From: Anaeromicropila herbilytica
GTDB lineage: Bacteria; Bacillota; Clostridia; Lachnospirales; Lachnospiraceae
Length of the DNA: 64,000 nucleotides
Assembly: GCF_016591975.1 (NCBI RefSeq)
Contig: NZ_AP024169.1
Coordinates: 1,283,501 to 1,347,500, forward strand
Direction: 5' to 3'
Part shown: in pieces, positions 58,282-64,000 of the stretch
Numbering within the stretch: position 1 is the first letter of the stretch
How the letters are laid out: each line of letters opens with the position of its first letter
The notes under the pieces: generated by a model
The model's database searches: none
Told to the model about the DNA's origin: nothing
The model's input: the letters and a program-made list of their open reading frames with translations, nothing else
Program-made: the position numbers and the translations under genes

Positions 58282-60726
58282 ATGAATGAGAAATTCACAG
58301 AGAGTGCTAGAAAATCTCTAAATATAGCGACAGAAATGGCATTCAAATTATCACATAATTATGTTGGAACAGAACATTTATTAATTGGTCTTTTAAGTGT
58401 AGAAGGAGTTGCATTAAAAGTACTAGAAGAAAATGGCGTTGATAAAGAAAAAATTATTGAATTAGTAAATCAATTGATAGCACCTAACTCAGATGTTGCT
58501 ACTGCAGAATCTGATAGCTTAACTCCAAGAGCGAAAAGAATTATTAATCAAAGTAGTAAAGAGGCAATGCGTATGCAGTCACAGTTCATTGGAACAGAAC
58601 ATATATTGATTGCGTTAATGAAAGAATCCGATTGTATTGCTATGCGTTTGCTTAATACATTAGGAGTCAATATTCAAAAATTATATGTAGATGTATTAAC
58701 TGCTATAGGTGGTGATGCAAATATAGCAAAAAATGAATATATGGCATCCAAATCAAAATCAAAGGGAAAATCAACAACACCAACACTAGATCAATATAGT
58801 AGAGATTTAACGAGTTATGCTAGAGAAGGAAAACTTGATCCAGTAATCGGAAGAGAAGAAGAAATTCAGAGAGTAATTCAAATACTTAGCCGTAGAACCA
58901 AAAATAACCCATGTTTAGTTGGTGAACCAGGTGTTGGTAAAACAGCAATAGCAGAAGGTTTAGCATTAAAGATCGTAGAAGGAAATATACCTGATACAAT
59001 TAAAGATAAACGAGTATTAACTTTAGATTTATCAGGAATGGTAGCTGGCTCCAAATACCGTGGTGAATTCGAAGAAAGAATAAAAAAAGTAATCAACGAA
59101 GTAATGAATGATGGAAATATCTTATTGTTCATTGATGAGATTCATACAATCATTGGTGCTGGAGGAGCAGAAGGTGCAATTGATGCTTCAAATATTCTAA
59201 AGCCATCCTTAGCCAGAGGAGAGATACAATTAATAGGTGCAACAACAAGGGAAGAATATCGTAAACATATAGAAAAAGACGCTGCACTTGAGAGAAGGTT
59301 CCAACCTGTTGTAATAGAGGAACCATCCGAAGAAGAAGCAATTCTAATATTAAAAGGAATTCGTGATAGTTATGAAGCTCATCATAAAGTCAGAATTACG
59401 GATGAAGCACTTGATGCAGCTGTAAAAATGTCAAGTCGATATATTAATGATCGTTATCTTCCAGATAAAGCGATTGATTTAATTGATGAAGCATCTTCAA
59501 AAGTTCGCTTAAGTACTTATATTACGAGCCCAAGAATAAAAGAATTAGAAAAAGAAAATGAACGATTAGAAGAAGAAAAAGAAAATGCAATTAAGAGTGA
59601 AGCTTATGAAAAAGCTGGAGAAATAAAGAAACAACAAGTAGCTAATATAGAAGAACTGAATAAATTAAAAGTTCAGATGGAAGTAGAAAAGCAAGAAAAG
59701 GAATTAGTAGTTACAGAAGCTGAGATTGCAGATATTATCTCAAGTTGGACGAAGATTCCAGTAAAGAAATTAGCTGAAGAAGAAACAGAACGTTTAAGAA
59801 ATCTAGAACATATTCTACATGAAAGAGTAGTCGGTCAGGAAGAAGCAGTGGAAGCTGTAGCGAAAGCCATCAGAAGGGGTAGGGTAGGATTAAAAGATCC
59901 AAATCGTCCAATCGGTTCCTTCCTTTTCCTTGGACCAACCGGAGTAGGTAAGACAGAATTGTCTAAGGCATTAGCAGAAGCAATATTTGGCAGTGAGAAT
60001 TCCATGATTCGTGTTGATATGTCTGAATATATGGAGAAGCACAGTGTGTCCAAACTAATTGGTTCACCTCCAGGATATGTTGGATATGACGAAGGTGGAC
60101 AACTTAGTGAAAAAGTAAGACAGAACCCATATTCGGTGATTCTATTTGATGAAATAGAAAAAGCACATCCAGATGTTTTTAATATTCTATTACAAGTTCT
60201 TGATGATGGTCATATTACAGATGCAACAGGAAGAAAAGTTAGTTTTAAAAATACAATCATCATTATGACATCTAACGCTGGAGCACAAAGAATTATATCT
60301 CCTAAGACATTAGGATTTACAAGTGCAGTGAATGCAGAAGCTGATTATAAGAAGATGAAGAGTGATGTTATGGAGGAAGTAAAACGTTTATTTAAACCTG
60401 AGTTTATCAATCGTATTGATGAAATCATTGTGTTCCACTCCTTGACAAAAGACAATATTAAGAGTATTGTAAAAATCTTACTCAATATAATTGCCAAAAG
60501 GACAAAAACACAGCTAAATATAACGTTAGAATTGACGAACGAAATAATTGAATACATCTCTGATGTAGGATTTGATCAAAATTATGGTGCAAGACCAATT
60601 CGAAGATCAATTCAAACCAATATCGAGGATAAATTAGCAGAAGAAATCTTAAATGGTAAAGTAAAGCAAGGGGATACCGTTAAGATTGGATGTGTAAACA
60701 AAGAAATCCAATTTTCGATATGTTAA
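58282..60726 (+). CDS. clpC: ATP-dependent Clp protease ATP-binding subunit ClpC
   Basis: This 814-residue unfoldase has two N-terminal Clp_N repeats at about 1-145 (YVGTEHLLIGLLSVEG, FIGTEHILIALMKES) that bind adaptors and phospho-arginine. The first AAA+ domain has GEPGVGKTAIAEG near 214. A middle region carries a UVR-like motif (EKENAIKSEAYEKAGEIKKQ near 435), and the second AAA+ domain has GPTGVGKTELSKA near 552 and the arginine finger region NRIDEIIVFHSL near 715. It works with ClpP, encoded elsewhere. Length and domain order match ClpC. There is no terminator directly after it. Confidence 0.97.
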   Translation: MNEKFTESARKSLNIATEMAFKLSHNYVGTEHLLIGLLSVEGVALKVLEENGVDKEKIIELVNQLIAPNSDVATAESDSLTPRAKRIINQSSKEAMRMQSQFIGTEHILIALMKESDCIAMRLLNTLGVNIQKLYVDVLTAIGGDANIAKNEYMASKSKSKGKSTTPTLDQYSRDLTSYAREGKLDPVIGREEEIQRVIQILSRRTKNNPCLVGEPGVGKTAIAEGLALKIVEGNIPDTIKDKRVLTLDLSGMVAGSKYRGEFEERIKKVINEVMNDGNILLFIDEIHTIIGAGGAEGAIDASNILKPSLARGEIQLIGATTREEYRKHIEKDAALERRFQPVVIEEPSEEEAILILKGIRDSYEAHHKVRITDEALDAAVKMSSRYINDRYLPDKAIDLIDEASSKVRLSTYITSPRIKELEKENERLEEEKENAIKSEAYEKAGEIKKQQVANIEELNKLKVQMEVEKQEKELVVTEAEIADIISSWTKIPVKKLAEEETERLRNLEHILHERVVGQEEAVEAVAKAIRRGRVGLKDPNRPIGSFLFLGPTGVGKTELSKALAEAIFGSENSMIRVDMSEYMEKHSVSKLIGSPPGYVGYDEGGQLSEKVRQNPYSVILFDEIEKAHPDVFNILLQVLDDGHITDATGRKVSFKNTIIIMTSNAGAQRIISPKTLGFTSAVNAEADYKKMKSDVMEEVKRLFKPEFINRIDEIIVFHSLTKDNIKSIVKILLNIIAKRTKTQLNITLELTNEIIEYISDVGFDQNYGARPIRRSIQTNIEDKLAEEILNGKVKQGDTVKIGCVNKEIQFSIC

Positions 60727-60879
60727 CAGATAATATACTGTAAATAGAGAAAATAATTGTTATTATGCATAATGTACTAGCATTTAGACATGAAATATTA
60801 TATAATATATTTAAATAAATGAAGCATACAGCAAAGAGTTTGTTTTATTTATGATAAAAAAATCAGGAGGGTTTCTGTA

Positions 60880-61293
60880 ATGACAGTTATAGAAGGGTTA
60901 ATACGCAAAGAAAATGACGGTACGATAAGTTTTGGTAATTATAGTTTGCAAGAAAAAACAAAGATATCAGATTTCGAACATGATGGAGATATCTATAAGG
61001 TTAAATCTTATAAAAAGATTACGAAACTTGAGAAGAACGGAATGTTTGTATATGAGTCTGTTCCTGGAACAACAGTACTTTCATTAAAATCTTCTGATAA
61101 GGGTGTATCCTTTCATGTAGAAGGGGAAGAAGATGCACAAATAACATTAGAATTAGAAGCTGAAAAAGAATATAAGATTTTTATTGATAATACTAATGTT
61201 GGTAAAATGAAAACAAATCTTGGTGGAAAGTTAATGTTAAGTGTTGAATTAGGACCAAATGAACCAGCTGATATCAAAGTAGTTAAATTATAG
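60880..61293 (+). CDS. conserved Lachnospiraceae-type protein of unknown function
   Basis: This 137-residue all-beta-looking cytoplasmic protein has no signal peptide and no cysteine. Strong phrases are ENDGTISFGNYSLQEKTKISDFEHDGDIYKVK near residue 11, KLEKNGMFVYESVPGTTV near 48 and GEEDAQITLELEAEKEYKIFIDNTNVGKMKTNLGGKL near 82. Related proteins are sometimes labelled endosialidase in databases, as I recall; nothing here supports an enzyme. CAGGAGGG lies before the ATG. It sits between clpC and radA with its own 153-bp leader and a weak hairpin after it. Confidence 0.75.
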   Translation: MTVIEGLIRKENDGTISFGNYSLQEKTKISDFEHDGDIYKVKSYKKITKLEKNGMFVYESVPGTTVLSLKSSDKGVSFHVEGEEDAQITLELEAEKEYKIFIDNTNVGKMKTNLGGKLMLSVELGPNEPADIKVVKL

Positions 61294-61365
61294 TTATTAG
61301 ATGAATAACTTTTAACATCCTTGCTTTGAGAGCTAGAACAATAGAATAGTTTTATTGCTTATTAT

Positions 61366-61414
61366 AAAGAGGTAAAAGGTGAATAGTTAAAATTTATACT
61401 TTTACCTCTTTTTG
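61366..61414. terminator. intrinsic terminator before radA
   Basis: AAAGAGGTAAAAG pairs with CTTTTACCTCTTT over a 20-nt loop, followed by TTGT. A weaker AGTTATT/AATAACT hairpin lies just after the preceding gene at 61290-61315. radA therefore appears to be separately transcribed. Confidence 0.85.
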
Positions 61415-61482
61415 TATATATGTTTGGAATTCTAAAACTTGGAATCCATTCAAATATGTGAGAAAGAAAGGCATGAATTAAA

Positions 61483-62832
61483 ATGGCAAAAAGTAAGACT
61501 GTATTTTTTTGCAAAGAATGTGGGCATGAATCAATAAAATGGCTTGGCCAATGTCCAGCTTGTAAACAGTGGGATACATTTGTAGAAGAACCAGTAATTA
61601 AAACAGCATCGAAAACTAATATTCGTGTGAAAGAATCTACTCCTACAAAGATATCAGAAGTAACAACATCAGAAGATACAAGAATACTAACTGGGTTACA
61701 TGAATTAGATCGAGTTCTTGGCGGAGGAATTGTGGTTGGTTCATTAGTCTTAGTAGGTGGGGATCCTGGAATAGGTAAATCAACTCTACTACTACAAATG
61801 AGCAAGAATCTTGCTGATATAAATAGAAAACTTCTCTATATTTCTGGTGAGGAATCCTTAAAGCAGATCAAGATGAGAGCTGAACGAATTGGAGAGTTTG
61901 AAAATGATATGCTTCTTCTTAGTGAAACTAATTTAGATACAATTGAAGCGACGATAAAGAGCATTCAACCAGAAGTAGTAATTATTGATTCGATTCAGAC
62001 CATGTTTAAAGAAGAGATATCTTCTGCGCCTGGAAGTGTAAGTCAAGTAAGGGAAACGACTGCTACTTTAATGCAGATAGCAAAAGGCCTTGGCATCTCG
62101 ATCTTCATTGTTGGACATGTCACCAAAGAAGGGGTAGTAGCTGGTCCAAGAGTATTAGAACATATGGTAGATACCGTGTTATATTTTGAAGGAGAGAATC
62201 AAGCTTCCTATAGAATTCTAAGGGCAGTAAAGAATCGTTTCGGCTCTACGAATGAAATTGGAGTATTTGAGATGAGAAGTAGTGGTTTAGTTGAGGTATC
62301 CAATCCATCAGAATATATGCTTCAAGGAAAACCAGAAGGTGAGTCGGGTTCGGTAGTAACTTGTTGTATGGAAGGTACTAGACCAATCTTAGTTGAAGTA
62401 CAGGCTCTTGTCTGTCAAACTAATTTTAATATGCCAAGAAGAACTGCAGCAGGAACAGATTATAATCGTGTCAATTTATTAATGGCAGTTCTTGAGAAAA
62501 GGTTAGGTATTCAATTAGCCGGATGTGATGCTTATGTTAATGTTGCTGGTGGTATAAAAATAATGGAACCTGCATTAGATCTATCAATTATTATGTCTAT
62601 TTTATCAAGTTATAAAAACAAGGCATTAGATAGTAGAACAATAGTATTCGGCGAGGTAGGGCTAACCGGCGAGATACGAGCTATTAATATGGCAGAGCAA
62701 AGAGTGATAGAAGCAACCAAAATGGGGTACACAGAATGCATATTACCTCAAGTCAATAAAGATAATATAATAGCAAAAGGGATTAAATTAATTGGAGTAC
62801 GTAATATTCGAGAACTGTTAAGTTATATATAG
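61483..62832 (+). CDS. radA: DNA repair protein RadA
   Basis: This 449-residue branch-migration ATPase acts in homologous recombination. The zinc finger CKECGHESIKWLGQCPACKQW lies at residues 10-30. The RecA-like core has GGDPGIGKSTLLLQM near 92, LYISGEES near 118 and the RadA-specific KNRFGSTNEIGVFEM near 250. The C-terminal Lon-protease-like domain begins near 290 and carries GGIKIMEPALDLSI and FGEVGLTGEIR; its catalytic Ser-Lys pair is not obvious, as usual in RadA. GAAAGGCATG is a modest ribosome site. radA following clpC is common in Gram-positives. Confidence 0.96.
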   Translation: MAKSKTVFFCKECGHESIKWLGQCPACKQWDTFVEEPVIKTASKTNIRVKESTPTKISEVTTSEDTRILTGLHELDRVLGGGIVVGSLVLVGGDPGIGKSTLLLQMSKNLADINRKLLYISGEESLKQIKMRAERIGEFENDMLLLSETNLDTIEATIKSIQPEVVIIDSIQTMFKEEISSAPGSVSQVRETTATLMQIAKGLGISIFIVGHVTKEGVVAGPRVLEHMVDTVLYFEGENQASYRILRAVKNRFGSTNEIGVFEMRSSGLVEVSNPSEYMLQGKPEGESGSVVTCCMEGTRPILVEVQALVCQTNFNMPRRTAAGTDYNRVNLLMAVLEKRLGIQLAGCDAYVNVAGGIKIMEPALDLSIIMSILSSYKNKALDSRTIVFGEVGLTGEIRAINMAEQRVIEATKMGYTECILPQVNKDNIIAKGIKLIGVRNIRELLSYI

Positions 62833-62968
62833 TGGTTTTTGTGTGAAGCTAGAAGAATGATTTAAAATTATTAATTTAAATTATCAATAAAATACGATAT
62901 AATATTTATAAATCGAAACACATGAATCATTTTATAGTATAAATAATTTACGAAAGGTGAGATATGCT

Positions 62969-63694
62969 ATGGCATGGAATGAAGCAATGGATTCAGAACA
63001 ATTAAGTAGTGAAATGGCAGCTTTATTGAGAGAACAGGAGGTATGCGTAGAAAATCTATCTGAGATAATGAAGAATCTTGATAATTCTCAACTTAAAGTA
63101 GAGAAAAATGCATTTGATGCGATTAATAGCTCAGATACTACGCTTAATCTCGTAAAAGACGGAATTAATAGTATTGAAGTATTGATCAATAAAATTAATG
63201 ATTTAAATAGTGCTGTTGAAACTTCATCAAGCAACATAAGCCAAATGGAGAACTTGTCTAACATGATAGCAGGTTTTGCAAATGTAATTGCAGGGATATC
63301 CAATAAGACTAATGTATTATCTTTAAATGCATCAATTGAAGCAGCAAGAGCAGGTGAACATGGAAGAGGATTTGCTGTAGTAGCAAGTGAAGTACGTAAT
63401 TTAGCATCTCAATCCGCAGATTCATCGAAAGAAATATCACAAACAATTAAATCTATTCAGACTTTTAGTAGTGATATTGTAAATGATATGAGTAAGATAT
63501 TCTCAATTGTTGCAGAACAAAATGCTATGGTAAGTGAAGTGGGCTCTGTTTTAAAGAAAATATTAGATGCAGCTGTAGTTTCAAATGATGTATCTAGAAA
63601 TATGGAACATGAAATTGCATATCAACGAGATATTACTGATACTGCAAAACAAGCAATTTCTTCAGTTGCACAAAAACATAAAGAGTATCTATAA
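62969..63694 (+). CDS. soluble methyl-accepting chemotaxis-type signalling protein
   Basis: This 241-residue protein starts at ATG 62969 with AAAGG at 9 bases; a GTG four codons upstream lies within that site. It has no membrane helix and no ligand-binding domain. About residues 1-60 form a helical start, and the rest is an MCP signalling coiled coil with the tip ISNKTNVLSLNASIEAARAGEHGRGFAVVASEVRNLA at about 110-145. It ends soon after the tip's return helix, so it is shorter than usual. It could dock to CheA/CheW in the cytoplasm. No chemotaxis gene is adjacent in view. Confidence 0.88.
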   Translation: MAWNEAMDSEQLSSEMAALLREQEVCVENLSEIMKNLDNSQLKVEKNAFDAINSSDTTLNLVKDGINSIEVLINKINDLNSAVETSSSNISQMENLSNMIAGFANVIAGISNKTNVLSLNASIEAARAGEHGRGFAVVASEVRNLASQSADSSKEISQTIKSIQTFSSDIVNDMSKIFSIVAEQNAMVSEVGSVLKKILDAAVVSNDVSRNMEHEIAYQRDITDTAKQAISSVAQKHKEYL

Positions 63695-63742
63695 ACAGTT
63701 TGATTAAATACATAAACTATATATATTAAAAGGGTAATTGAA

Positions 63743-63853
63743 CTGGTTTCGATTATCTTTTTTTTATTAAGTTTATTAATAGGTTTATTATTTGCGATAT
63801 ATTGGCTGAAAATGCAATTTAACCGTATTATTAGACTATTTAAGTTTTTTTAA
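63743..63853 (+). CDS. possible 36-residue membrane peptide (non-ATG start)
   Basis: An open frame would start at CTG 63743, 8 bases after AAAAGGG. It encodes a hydrophobic helix (VSIIFFLLSLLIGLLFAIY) followed by a basic tail (KMQFNRIIRLFKFF) and a TAA TAA end. The composition is that of small membrane or toxin-like peptides. There is no ATG, GTG or TTG in a usable place, so it could be chance in AT-rich DNA. Confidence 0.3.
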   Translation: MVSIIFFLLSLLIGLLFAIYWLKMQFNRIIRLFKFF

Positions 63854-63871
63854 TAAAATATTGAATTATAC

Positions 63872-63900
63872 TTGACTTATTAATTGGGTTAGGATATAAT
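63872..63900 (+). promoter_or_regulatory. promoter facing the right edge of the window
   Basis: TTGACT (63872-63877), 17 bp, TATAAT (63895-63900). It should serve a gene beyond position 64000. A further TTGACA lies near 63975. Confidence 0.65.
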
Positions 63901-64000
63901 TAACTTCGCTGTTGAAAGGAATTGGTTATATAGTACATGCAATTCTAAAAATATAAAAAATACAAACAATTTATTGACAAAATAGACAATATATGATAAG

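Noticed and set aside
1..64000. CRISPR arrays, rRNA, tRNA, tmRNA or prophage
   Set aside because: No regularly spaced repeats, no conserved RNA gene sequences and no phage or transposase genes were seen on either strand.

Overview
The window looks like a stretch of chromosome from a low-GC, spore-forming clostridium, most likely a Lachnospiraceae of the Lachnoclostridium/phytofermentans type. The evidence is AT-rich DNA, strong AGGAGG-type ribosome sites, TTG/GTG starts, a lysine riboswitch, a phenylalanine T-box, McsA/McsB/ClpC, a YtvI-type permease and a SpoIID-domain protein. The family assignment is inferred from gene content and not proven. I see no rRNA, tRNA, CRISPR, prophage or transposase gene.

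Layout. 1-9.6 kb: a partial PucR/CdaR-like regulator diverging from a 2-enoate-reductase-like flavoenzyme; a TIM-barrel-like protein with a zinc-ribbon partner; two tandem aminotransferases (the second HisC-like); an ECF transporter S component; an Rrf2 regulator behind a structured leader; and a serine hydrolase. 9.7-12.7 kb: a znuABC-type metal importer with a consensus promoter and a palindrome at the start site. 12.9-20.4 kb: a YtvI-like permease, an orphan Panacea/SocA protein, a DUF2156-like protein, typA/bipA, a double-OB SSB-like protein and a corrinoid adenosyltransferase-like ATPase. 20.5-22.7 kb: lysine riboswitch, dapA and dapB. 23.0-28.1 kb: a four-gene GldG/DUF4340-type ABC system. 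28.5-31.0 kb: a SpoIID/SLH-like wall protein. 31.3-34.9 kb, mostly minus strand: lrgAB, a BrkB-type protein, a 255-bp foldback element, a CD3324-type protein, a possible 28-residue peptide and a GNAT enzyme.

35.2-46.6 kb: a second GNAT and a GNAT remnant, T-box-pheS-pheT, a large Ig-like surface protein, VanZ-like and DUF6142-like membrane proteins, and an unusually long M29-type aminopeptidase. 46.9-51.7 kb: a purK-purE-purM-purN-purD operon. 52.0-56.0 kb: an SH3-glucosaminidase autolysin and a membrane-anchored cohesin-like protein that share a C-terminal or central beta-sandwich domain. 56.2-62.8 kb: a GntR/YtrA-type regulator followed by mcsA, mcsB and clpC, then a conserved small protein and radA. 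62.9-64.0 kb: a soluble chemoreceptor-like signalling protein and a promoter facing out of the window.

The less expected content is mainly intergenic. There is a ~240-bp repeat with long terminal inverted repeats in two full copies and one fragment, and the copies carry compensatory base changes. One copy lies inside the znu operon. A small hairpin leader repeat carries the ribosome site of two unrelated genes. The Rrf2 gene has a possible pseudoknot leader. The mcsA-mcsB-clpC operon is headed by a GntR-type regulator with a palindrome over its own -10, in the place where CtsR is usual.
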